Shown piece by piece: positions 55,861-64,000 of a stretch of 64,000 nt of DNA. Below the pieces are notes generated by a model. It made no database searches, was not told where the DNA came from, and worked only from the letters and a program-made list of their open reading frames with translations. This stretch comes from Adiantum capillus-veneris (taxonomy: Eukaryota > Streptophyta > Polypodiopsida > Polypodiales > Pteridaceae), in assembly GCA_014529385.2 (NCBI GenBank), contig CM043958.1:148773293-148837292 (forward strand), read 5' to 3'. Position numbers and translations under genes: made by a program. Position 1 is the first letter of the stretch, and each line of letters opens with the position of its first letter.

Positions 55861-57107
55861 GTGTCTAATTCCATGAAACACCACACAAGCAACATTTCCA
55901 AGATTACACCAAAGGTAATTTTGGGTATGTATACTTGGGAGATGATGAAGCTTGTGAGATTGTCAGCAAAGGTACAGTTTCTGTCAAAACTGCTAACGAA
56001 AATGAATGGAAGCTTAAAGATGTTAGGCATGTTCCTTCTCTTTGGAAAAATTTAATCTCTACAGGACAATTGGACAATGAAGGTCACAACATTGCATTCG
56101 AAAACAAATGGTGGAAGATCTCAAAGGGATCTTTGGTGGTTTCCAAGGGAGAAAAGGTGAGTACACTTTACTTGTGTACTATCAACACGCAACCTTAGCT
56201 TGTGCAGCAACTACAGAAGTTGACAGTGTGGCGTGGCACTATCGGCTTGGATATATGAGTGCCAAAGGAATGCAAATCCTTCAAATGAAGAAACTTCTAC
56301 CAGGTTTGAAACAAGTGGACTTAGAGTTCCGTGAAGATTGTGTTTATGGTAAACAAAAGAAGGTAAATTTTGAAAATTCAAGAAATGAAAGAAAAAATAA
56401 AAACTTGAGTTGGTTCATTCTAATGTTTGGGGTCCTTCAAGTACACCATCACTTGGTGGCTCATTGTACTATGTAACATTCATAGACAATGCGACTAGAA
56501 AAAGTTGGGTTTATGTCATGAAGAATAAGTCCGATGTATTTTCCATATTTCAAAGGTGGAAAGCCTTTGTGGAGAATGAAACAGGTACCAAGGTTAAATG
56601 CCTCAGATCCAACAATGGAGGAGAATATTGCAGCCAAGATTTTGTGCTAGCAATGGCATTCAGAGGCAAAGGACAATCCCAAGGACACCTCAACAAAATG
56701 GGATTTCAGAAAGGATGAACAAGACAATCATGGAGTGAGCAGGAAGCATGCGGCTACATGCAAGCCTACCGCTTGAGCTTTGGGCGGAAGCTGTAAGTAC
56801 GTCTATGTACTTAGTTAACCAGTCACCCTCAACGGCATTGGATGGGGGAGTTCTAGAAGAGGCATGGACAAGTAAACCGGTGAATTATGCATTTCTCAAA
56901 GTGTTTGGGTGTGAGTCTTTTATGCACATAGATAGAAGCCTAAGATCAAAGCTAAATGCAAAGTCCAAAAAGTGTTTCTTCATTGGCTATGGAGAAGGTG
57001 ACTTTGGGTATCGCCTATGGAATCCTGACGATAGTAAAATCTTAAGGAGTAGTGATATAATTTTTAACAAAAAAAATATGTACCAAGATTACTTGGAAAT
57101 AAAATAA
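55861..57107 (+). pseudogene. copia protease remnant and integrase, broken
   Basis: The protease active site (D-S-G) is not found: coding runs from the gag spacer into GDDEACEIVSKGTVSVKTAN (about 55935), so it was lost or scrambled. The pre-integrase block is VAWHYRLGYMSAKGMQILQM (56228). The integrase core shows HSNVWGPSSTPSLGGSLYY (56415) and LRSNNGGEYCSQD (about 56601). In both, the catalytic Asp reads Asn. A frameshift near 56650 follows, then TPQQNG-type sequence with the Glu retained, and VFGCESFMHIDRSL with KCFFIGYGEGDFGYRLW. Confidence 0.87.
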
Positions 57108-57130
57108 ACAAAAAAACAGGTGATGAGTAC

Positions 57131-58080
57131 ATGGAGCTTGAGGACGGTGAAGACTCAAGGACTACAAACGGTGACAATGTGCAACAACGTCAACCAAATG
57201 AGGAGCCTCAACCTATTCCCCGAAGATCTACAAGAGCAAGTAGACCTCCGGAAAGGTTTGTTCCTTCCTTCAACCATCTCTTGATCTCAGATTCTGGAGA
57301 GCCAGAATCATACAAAGAAGCTATGCAACATGAATCCAAAGAAGAATGGACAAAAAGCATGCAAGTGGAGATGGACTCACTACATAGCAACCAGAAATGG
57401 GAGTTGGTTGAGTTGCCTAAAGGTAAGCGGACACTTCAAAACAAATGGGTGTACAAGCTGAAGGAAGAAGAAGGTGGGAAGAAAAGGTACAAGTCTAAGC
57501 TTGTGGTAAAAGGGTTTTCTCAAAAGAAAGGTATTGACTTCAATGAAATATTTTCTCCTGTTGTAAAAATGAACTCAATTAGGCTTGTCTTAATCCTTGT
57601 GGCTACTCATGATCTTAACCTTGAGCAAATGGATGTAATCTTGAGCTTCAACCAAAGGGGTATGAAGTAAAAGGTAAGGAGAAAATGGTTTGCAGATTAA
57701 AGAAAATCTTGTATGGATTAAAGCAAGCATCAAGATAATGGTACTTGAAGTTCGATCGATGGATGTTAAATCATGGATTTAGAAGATAAAACTCAGATCA
57801 TTGCATCTACACAAAGAATTTGGAAGATGGGAAATTCATCATCCTAATGTTGTATGTTGATGACATGTTGATTGCAAGTGCTAACATGTAGGACATCAAA
57901 GACCTAAAAGAGGAGCTGTCCAAATCTTTTTCAATGAAAGATTTAGGTGCTGCAAAGAGGATACTTGGTATGAAAATATCAAGGTACAGGACGAAGAAGA
58001 CAATAAAGCTATCTCAAGAAGATTACATCAAGAAGGTACTAGAAAGGTTTGCAATGCAAAATGCAAAACCAGTTTCTACA
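57131..58080 (+). pseudogene. copia reverse transcriptase, broken
   Basis: ESYKEAMQHESKEEWTKSMQ and LPKGKRTLQNKWVYKLKEEE open the domain (57305-57480). GIDFNEIFSPVVKMNSIRLV follows. After LEQMDV a deletion removes about 15 codons, then KMVCRLKKILYGLKQASR, a TAA, WYLKFDRW, the catalytic LYVDDMLIASA (about 57850-57880) with both Asp intact, a TAG and MKDLGAAKRILGMKISR. Both stops fit CAA/CAG changes. Confidence 0.88.
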
Positions 58081-58720
58081 CCTTTGGCTGGTCACTTTAA
58101 ACTAACGAAGGATATGTGTCCAAAGACACAAGAGGAGATAGCCTATATGTCTAAAGTTCCATATGCTGCAGTGGTAGGTTCTCTAATGTATGCTATGGTC
58201 TGGACAAGGCTAGATATTACACATGCAGTGGGAGTTGTGAGTAGGTTCATGGAAAACCCAGGTAAAGAACAATGGCAAGCTGTGAAGTGGATACTTAGGT
58301 ATCTAAAAGGGACAACAACAAATGCTTTGTATTTTGGAGGAACTGATATTTTTCTAGAAGGGTATGCTGATGCTGATATGGCAGGTGACAAAGATACTCA
58401 AAGGAGCACTACTGGCTATGTCTTCAGGGTTGGAGGCACAGTAGTAAGCTGGGCTTCAAAGCTGCAAAAAGTGGTCTCACTTTCTACCACAGAAGCAGAG
58501 TATGTAGCAATGATGGAGGCAAGCAAACAAAATTATGTGGCTTCACAGATTCTTAGAAGAGCTTCGATTCAAACAAGACAATTGTGTCTTGTATAGTGAT
58601 AGCCAAAGCACTATCCATCTTGCGAAGAATTCAGCCTTTCATTCAAGGACAAAGCACATTGAATTGAGATATCATCTCATACGCACTCTTTTGGAAGAGG
58701 ATAGCTAAAGCTAGGAAAGG
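58080..58720 (+). pseudogene. copia RNase H, one frameshift
   Basis: Open from 57934 to 58596: VPYAAVVGSLMYAMVWTRLD, GVVSRFMENPGKEQWQAVKW, FLEGYADADMAGDKDTQRST, VVSWASKLQKVVSLSTTEAE. A one-base shift near 58535 moves the rest, YSDSQSTIHLAKNSAFHSRT and HIELRYHLIRTLLEE, to another frame. Catalytic Asp and Glu positions appear kept. Confidence 0.88.
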
Positions 58721-58865
58721 TACATACAAGTGAAAATCCTGCAGACATGTTTACAAAGGTGGTCAACAAGGAGAAGTTGAGCTTTTGCTCATCTTCAATC
58801 GGCATTCAAGGATAAGAAGCCAGGATGGAAAGCAGTCACATGTTTGGTTTAAAGATCAGTATCCA

Positions 58866-58875
58866 AGTGGGAGAT
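58866..58875 (+). other. copia polypurine tract
   Basis: AGTGGGAGAT immediately precedes the 3' LTR start TGTTAAG at 58876. Confidence 0.85.
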
Positions 58876-59480
58876 TGTTAAGTATGGAGAGTGATTTATC
58901 GCTTGTAATTTTCTGTGGTAAAAAAGCACATTTGTAAGGCCCCCATTATGAGGAGAAGCCATCATGCGTGAAGGAAAATCACTCACCGGAAATAAAAATC
59001 ACTCGTCGAAAACCAAAATTTTCACGGCCTTTTCGCCCGAATATTATGACCGGACAACGGTCGAAAAGTGGTTGGAAAACGACCGATCGGTTGGCCGGTT
59101 GGCCGATGGCCGGTGGTCGGAAGTCAATGGACGGTGGTCAAATTCAAAAGCGGACTTGTCTTCTCAAGGGTGGCTACACATGGGCTGATTGGAGGGTCCG
59201 ATTTGGACTTATCTACACAAGGGCGGCTACACATGGCTTCCTCTCATGAGAGAGGACAGCCCTTTTGGCCTATAAAAGGAGGCCATTTTTACACACATTT
59301 TATAGTGTGATGTTGATGCAACAAGGTGGGTGTGAGGTGGTGAGAGTGAAGCAAGGTGGGAACTCTATTAAGGATATAATCCCTTTGTAAACTACTTCTT
59401 GTTTTGAAGTACTAAAGCCATTGAGTGGCTGCTTTCCCATGGACGTAGTCCACATTGGGTGAACCATGTATATCGTGTGT

Positions 59481-59552
<72 letters not shown>

Positions 59553-59637
59553 CTATAATCTCTTGTGTGTGAAATCTATCTCTCTCCATTAAGTAATCTA
59601 CTCAAATATCTATTTAGCTACGTCATATTTCCTAACA
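58876..59637 (+). repeat. copia 3' LTR, 762 bp
   Basis: Starts TGTTAAGTATGG, ends CCTAACA, then AAGGT. Contains TATAAAAGG at 59271 and a (TC)n array at 59482-59549 that is only about 20 bp long in the 5' LTR. Two short local duplications (AAAATCACTC near 58976 and 58998; a CCGGTTGGCCGATGG stretch near 59095) are also absent from the 5' copy. Confidence 0.92.
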
Positions 59638-59642
59638 AAGGT

Positions 59643-60128
59643 AACCCCGACGTCAAGGCAAGAGAGCTTCCGCTTTTGAGAGTGTGTGTCTCTCCAAAGT
59701 GAGTGTGTGGGTTTTTTTTTTTTTTTACAGACATGGATTCCGATACGCGAATTCGAGTCTCTAAGAAGAAGCTTTGCTTCCAAGAAAAGAGCTCTAAACT
59801 AAACTCCTCCTCTCTCTTTTCTAAAAAGGACTCTTTCTTTCCTAAAAGTACTCCTCCTACTCCTTCTCTTCTAAAGCTACTCCTCCTTTCCTAAAATTGC
59901 TCTCTCTTTTCTAAAAGGTCAACTCTTATCTTTAGAGATAGTCTTGAGGCTTAAGTTTCCCATCAACCTATTGTTTTCAAGTGAATAAGGGTCATAATTA
60001 GTAGTTCTAGAGTCCAATTTTCAATCCGATCGTTCCATTGGAATGGTCTTTGACTCAGTAAAATGCAAACCTTAAATATTTGCAAAGTAAATGAAATACT
60101 TTTATTGAAAAATGTTGGGTACATCACA
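59643..60128 (-). repeat. 3' LTR, second part (right of the copia insertion)
   Basis: Continues the LTR split at 54184. On the minus strand it starts TGTGATGTACCCAACA at 60128, right after a polypurine tract. A plus frame at 59703-59894 (Ser/Lys-rich) reflects repeated CTAAA-TCTCCT-type sequence and is not a gene. A 13-base T run lies near 59714. Confidence 0.7.
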
Positions 60129-60143
60129 ATCTCCCCAACTTAT
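60129..60143 (-). other. polypurine tract of the gag-only element
   Basis: The minus strand reads TAAGTTGGGGAGAT directly before the LTR start. Upstream, CGAGATGAGGACATCTCGAA resembles the end of a gypsy polyprotein gene, suggesting that the middle of the element was deleted and not just its end. Confidence 0.75.
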
Positions 60144-60197
60144 GGATTCGAGATGTCCTCATCTCGAGGAAAAGTGAGGGTACTCCTACTCTTAATA

Positions 60198-60440
60198 CTA
60201 GCCGACCATCATTATGTCCAAAAGGGTGGTGTCCTTAGTCTGCTTCAATTCACTTGCTACTGCTACTTCATTACTCAATCGTAAACAACTGTTCCGATGA
60301 TGTCCCAACTCTCCACATTCAAAGCATCGAACATTCAAGCATGGAGGATCTTGCACATTAGCAGCATAAGCTCTTTGTGGTTGTGTATCTCTAAAGCTTT
60401 GATTATGTTCAATTCTTCTTGTAATCCATTGTTTCTTCAT
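60198..60440 (-). pseudogene. gag zinc knuckle fragment
   Basis: The minus frame contains CLNVRCFECGELGHHRNSC, an intact C-x2-C-x4-H-x4-C nucleic-acid-binding knuckle, following a basic stretch (RRIEHNQSF). It is the C-terminal part of gag in the antisense element. The frame runs out about 25 residues later, close to the polypurine tract, without protease. Confidence 0.82.
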
Positions 60441-60479
60441 TAAAGGTTTAGCTCATAGTAAAGCACCTTGTACAGTGAT

Positions 60480-60984
60480 AGGTTTTAGAGCTTCCAATTG
60501 CGAGCTAATTGGTTCTATGGTCATTCGAGGTGTGTAACATCTAAGCCTTACAAAGTTTGAGTGGTACTCTTCCAAGGATAAATTGTATTTTTTCAAGCTA
60601 AAAACTCACTCATCTTTATCACTTCATGGGCAGGGGTAAGTATCTTTCCTTCACCGCTTATTTTATTTCCCACCAACTTTGAGAGTTTTCTAATATTCCC
60701 ATGTCACGATGATGTTGTTTCCACCATAATTTTGCTTCCCCTGAGAGGCAAAACATCCCTAGCATTTCTTGATTTGCAGGTGCAGTCTTTGTAACCAAGA
60801 AGTATTCATCCATAGCTTCAATCCATACTTCCGCATCTTTCTCAATATCATCACCCTGTCCTTTAAAAGAAGGTGGTAGCATTACTTTGAGAAACAACTT
60901 CTTCTCATAAATCTCCGTATAAATAGCATCATTCTGAGGGTTTTCCAACGTAGGACTGATTTGAGGATTCCCCTGAGTGTACAT
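60480..60984 (-). pseudogene. gag capsid domain of the gag-only element
   Basis: A 108-residue minus frame reads LFLKVMLPPSFKGQGDDIEK, AEVWIEAMDEYFLVTKTAPA, NQEMLGMFCLSGEAKLWWKQ. This is the P-x-F-x-G / W-x-x-x-M-x-x-Y-F / A-K-L-W-W pattern of plant retrotransposon gag. It starts at 60984 and is followed, across a frameshift, by the rest of the capsid and the knuckle at 60198-60440. Confidence 0.82.
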
Positions 60985-61289
60985 AAATGTTTATAATAAC
61001 TCAAATAAATATGGTATTTTTTCAAACTTGGACATATCTAGTCCACTAACTACTCAATCTTATGACTTAACCAATCATTACTTATTCGATGCATTAAAAC
61101 TCAATCACATGACTTAGCCAATCTTGACTTAACCAGTCCATCAAAACTCAGTCACATGACCTAACTAGCCATGACTTATCCAGTCCATCAAAACTTAATC
61201 ATATGACTTAACAAGTCATGATTATCTCAATCACATGCCTTAACCATTTGTGGGTCATCCAATCCACTAAAAAAACTCACTTACATGAC
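60985..61289 (-). other. leader of the gag-only element
   Basis: Contains a degenerate array of about 40-50 bp units with the phrase CTCAATCACATGACTTA-ACCAGTC in several variants (about 61040-61285). Non-coding. Confidence 0.55.
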
Positions 61290-62636
61290 TTAACACTAGG
61301 TTGGTAATGGGACACTTTTATGTCCTTGGACACTTTTATGTCCTGTTAAGTGACCATTTTCCTTGAATTATGTCAAAAGTTTCAAAATGGATTTTGAGGT
61401 TCTATCTGTCTAGAAATTTGTCTCATGAGCTGAAAAAAACTCGACATTTTTTTGGAATATCAATTCCATCTTTAACCTTGTCCTTGCACAACATTTCACA
61501 ACCTAAACTGTGTGAAAAAACGAGTCCTGTTTTTGGCTTTTTTCAACTTTTTGCAACTATACCACTCTAGAATTCATGTTTGTGAGGTCTATAATGCTAG
61601 AGAACTATCTTTAGTAGTCCTCAACATGTCCTGATGCTTCTAGGGAGAAATAAATGTTAAAGTTATGTGTTATGACCAAATTACAAAAATTGTCAAATCA
61701 TGTTTTTTAGCCAATTTTAGCTCTTCTATGATTTTTTTGGTGGCTTTCATGACATCCAAATGCAGTTTTGATTTTCTATGTCGCATATTGTAACATAAAG
61801 CTAATATTCCTTGAGTTTTGGGGCACCTAATACCCTATTTTGCATAGTAGACAACAATGGTTGATTTTTTCAATTATAGAAGAAAACAAAACATTCTAGT
61901 ATATCAAGTATAGCTTTTTCAATATTGTTAGTTTCTTGTGACAACTACATGCATTTTGTAGGTAGTAACCATATCTAGTCATAAGGATCAAATTTGGCTA
62001 GATATTGAATAGTTTCTATTGGATTCTACAACTCATAATGTTGAACCCAGTTTTTTCATGTTTGTTGTATTTAGCACTTCATCTTTGTCCGCAAGATTCC
62101 CCTTGGTAAGAGATGTATTATCCTTTTGACATGCTCCATGGCTCATTATGAACCTAAAGGACAATAGGGAACTAAGAAAACATGCATATATTATTTGTAT
62201 TGAGCGTGGCTATAGAAACTTTGATAATAGGTTTGCAGAATGGTAAAAATTCAACTTTTTTGTACCTATTTCTTTTGGCAAAACAAAAAATAGTGAGTGA
62301 GAAGCAATCATATGTTCTGATCACCAACCCATTGAAGTTAACTAGGGAATTTATCTCAAGTCCTACAAAAATCCCTAATCTTATTTTTATGCAAAAAAAC
62401 GTAAGAAATGACTGTTTTGATGAAAATGTACTGGTCCATCAACTTTGGAGGCTTGGTGTGACCAAAAGATGAGAAATTTTACAAGTTTCTTATTTTTTCC
62501 ATGTGTAGTAGGCCTTGAACTATAACCTCATGAAATGATTTTACAAAATGAGTGGATCTACTATGGTTTTGGAGGTTTTTTTCAAAACCCTGAAAGGACA
62601 CTTTTATGTCTTGTTAGGTTACCAACCTAGTGTTAA
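61290..62636. mobile_element. 1.34-kb inverted-repeat DNA transposon flanked by TTAA
   Basis: TTAACACTAGGTTGGTAA (61290-61307) is exactly reverse-complemented at 62619-62636. Leaving the palindromic TTAA as target duplication, the inverted repeats are the 14 bases CACTAGGTTGGTAA. The subterminal motif GGACACTTTTATGTC appears twice inside the left end and once inside the right end. The interior has no transposase, so it is non-autonomous. The TTAA target recalls piggyBac-like elements. A CACTA family with 3-bp duplications is less likely because TAA and TTA do not match. Confidence 0.75.
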
Positions 62637-62871
62637 CTAGTCAAACAAATTCTTTGTAGAAAAACAACTCGATCTTCTATTCATAAAATCATCAAAATGT
62701 CATAAAGGGGTCTACAAAAGATCTCTCCATGAGAAAACATAATAGAGATTTCAACCATAACTATGGTACACGTCATTCGACCTAATGTAATGTTCCATGA
62801 GTCGGATAATGGGTAAAGGAAACCATACACATGAGGAAGCTTGAAGTAGCCATTGTAATCTTTTTAACATA
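62637..62871 (-). other. leader between the DNA transposon and the primer site
   Basis: No coding and no repeat recognised. Confidence 0.5.
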
Positions 62872-62884
62872 GGCTCTGAAACCA
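62872..62884 (-). other. primer-binding site of the gag-only element
   Basis: The minus strand reads TGGTTTCAGAGCC two bases after the LTR end CCTTACA. It resembles the Met-type site TGGTATCAGAGC with one change. Confidence 0.75.
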
Positions 62885-62886
62885 AT

Positions 62887-64000
62887 TGTAAGGTCCCCAA
62901 CCCAACGAAGATTGGAGCGACTTGATAGATGGTCTTCCTTTATTCTCCTTTTCCATTGATGACACCCTACTCCGTTCCCACAAAGTAGAGATACAAGCAA
63001 CAGAAGAGAGGAAGTCCTCTATCCATCATATTCATGGTTATAAGGGTCATACACCACAAGCTAGGTTGATAAATCAAGGATTCTAATGAAAACTACTTCC
63101 TAACATAAAGATGAAATTTCATTGACATATTTAGAATCCATAAACAATGTTTTTTTCCCCACCTTTAAGAGGCATGGCTTTCATTTATAAACCATAAATA
63201 TGATATGAGACTTGGTCTAAACTAGCTAGTAATCTTGTGAAAAGTACCTGACTAATTGAGTCCATAGCTTTCAAGAGCATGTAGATTTGGGACATCTCGA
63301 CTCTTGGCACAATAAGTCTCTAATTTCACTTCTCTTTATAAGAGAGAGTGGAGAGTTTCTCAACTAATCGAGACCACCCATCCTTGACTGGCAATCTGAG
63401 CCAATCCCCACTTTCCACCCCACACTCACACGTTCTAGCTTGTTTTCTAGTTACTACCACACTATTTTACATATACAAACAATGTTCCTTAATTAATACC
63501 AAACACAGGTTCCTTTATACAACCCTTCAAACAATACCAATACAATTCAACAAGGCCTAATGAAGACAACCCTATAATTCAACAAGAATAACTTTTCCAA
63601 TTTCTCATGAGTTGCTGTCACCCGCGGACTTTCTCTCTCTAACCAACAGAGCCTTTGCAAAGGATTTATTTGCTAACCACGAATTGTACAACCTTCCCAT
63701 ATCGCTAACCGTGAGGCATCTTGCTAATTGCCAGGAATCCCGATAATCGCAAGGCATCTTGCTAACCGCCAGGCATCCCGCTACTCGCGAGGCATCCCGC
63801 TAGGCGTGAGTCATCCCGCTAACTGCGAGGCATCTTGCTAACCGCCAGCATCCCGCTACCCACGAGACATCCTGCTAGCCCTGCGAGAAACAAAAAGAGA
63901 GCAGATAACCTCAGCTTAATCTCCGCTAACTACGGAATCATCTTGCTAACCGCGAGACATAAAATATATTCTTCCAGTAATTCTTCTTTTTAATTGATTC
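62887..64000 (-). repeat. 5' LTR of the gag-only element, cut by the window end
   Basis: Starts TGTAAGGTCCCCAACCC in plus coordinates and matches 52692-53665 throughout. At least 1114 bp is visible of an estimated 1.98 kb, judging from the split 3' LTR. No coding. Confidence 0.85.
63695..63890. repeat. 19-bp minisatellite inside the LTR
   Basis: About ten degenerate units close to GGCATCCCGCTAACCGCGA follow one another. The equivalent place in the left LTR (about 53494-53545) has only about three. The units vary between CGCGA, CGCCA and CGTGA ends. Confidence 0.8.

Larger units (their letters stand above)
54185..59637 (+). mobile_element. complete Ty1/copia element nested in an LTR
   Basis: 5' LTR 54185-54849, 3' LTR 58876-59637. 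The five bases AAGGT lie on both sides (54180-54184 and 59638-59642), a clean target duplication. A primer site (duplicated) and a polypurine tract are present. gag, a residual protease region, integrase, RT and RNase H follow in copia order. Coding is broken by transition-type stops, deletions and frameshifts. Removing it rejoins the LTR of the host element. Confidence 0.93.
52692..64000 (-). mobile_element. antisense gag-only LTR element, split by a copia insertion
   Basis: The 3' LTR lies at 52692-54184 plus 59643-60128, the interior at 60129-62886 and the 5' LTR from 62887 beyond the window. On the minus strand the LTR runs TGTGATG to CCTTACA. The interior holds a primer site, a leader with an inserted DNA transposon, gag and zinc knuckle, then directly the polypurine tract; protease, RT and integrase are missing. 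This fits the TR-GAG type of non-autonomous element. The left LTR lacks its last few bases at 52692. Confidence 0.75.

Noticed and set aside
60985-61289. CRISPR-like array in the degenerate 40-50 bp repeats
   Set aside because: Units vary in length and sequence with no constant repeat and unique spacers, and the context is a plant retroelement leader.
62182-62472. 96-residue frame as a transposase of the TTAA-flanked element
   Set aside because: No DDE/D-type motif or cysteine-rich tail, and too short for a transposase.

Overview
This window reads as nuclear DNA from a large-genome land plant. It is almost entirely retroelements and DNA transposons in nested and truncated layers. The evidence is Ty1/copia and Ty3/gypsy LTR elements with plant-type primer sites (tRNA-Met-like and tRNA-Asp-like), an En/Spm (CACTA) transposon, tRNA-headed SINE-like repeats, a LINE fragment, MITE-like repeats, very long (TC)n arrays and 27-29 base G runs. 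I see no intact host gene, no rRNA or functional tRNA gene and no CRISPR array. Every long coding region is a decayed transposon gene. Premature stops are frequently explained by C-to-T or G-to-A changes, which fits long-term cytosine methylation. The species cannot be fixed from the sequence.

Layout. 0-2 kb: antisense copia RT/RNase H with the end of its 3' LTR. 2.1-5.4 kb: antisense CACTA element with a broken TNP2 transposase. 5.4-9.7 kb: unassigned, with one small palindromic MITE. 9.7-10.3 kb: cluster of long palindromes. 10.4-16.7 kb: antisense gypsy (gag-PR-RT-RNH-IN) with PBS and 5' LTR. 16.8-20.8 kb: sense copia with 3' LTR. 20.8-26.3 kb: low-complexity DNA, a 243-bp MITE with 10-bp flanking repeats, SINE heads and an inverted repeat. 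26.4-31.7 kb: fragments of a LINE, two gypsy lineages and an antisense copia.

31.7-42.9 kb: an old element with a tRNA-Asp-like primer site. It is interrupted by a complete chromodomain gypsy (34071-40147) that has unusually short 141-bp LTRs and a 5-bp target duplication. 42.98-51.0 kb: a second tRNA-Asp-primed LTR element with 921-bp LTRs. Both hosts encode remnants of the same protein type, which I do not recognise. It is built from repeats of the form aromatic-x-D-x-x-G-x-x-Y, and neither element shows a recognisable RT or integrase. This is the best candidate here for something undescribed.

51.0-52.7 kb: antisense gag and probable LTR of another element. 52.7-64.0 kb: an antisense gag-only element (LTR - short interior with gag and zinc knuckle - LTR running off the window). 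Its 3' LTR is split by a complete copia (54185-59637, target duplication AAGGT, duplicated primer site), and its interior carries a 1.34-kb inverted-repeat DNA transposon flanked by TTAA.

All assignments come from reading motifs and repeats by eye. No database search or alignment program was run, so boundaries given without a terminal motif are approximate.
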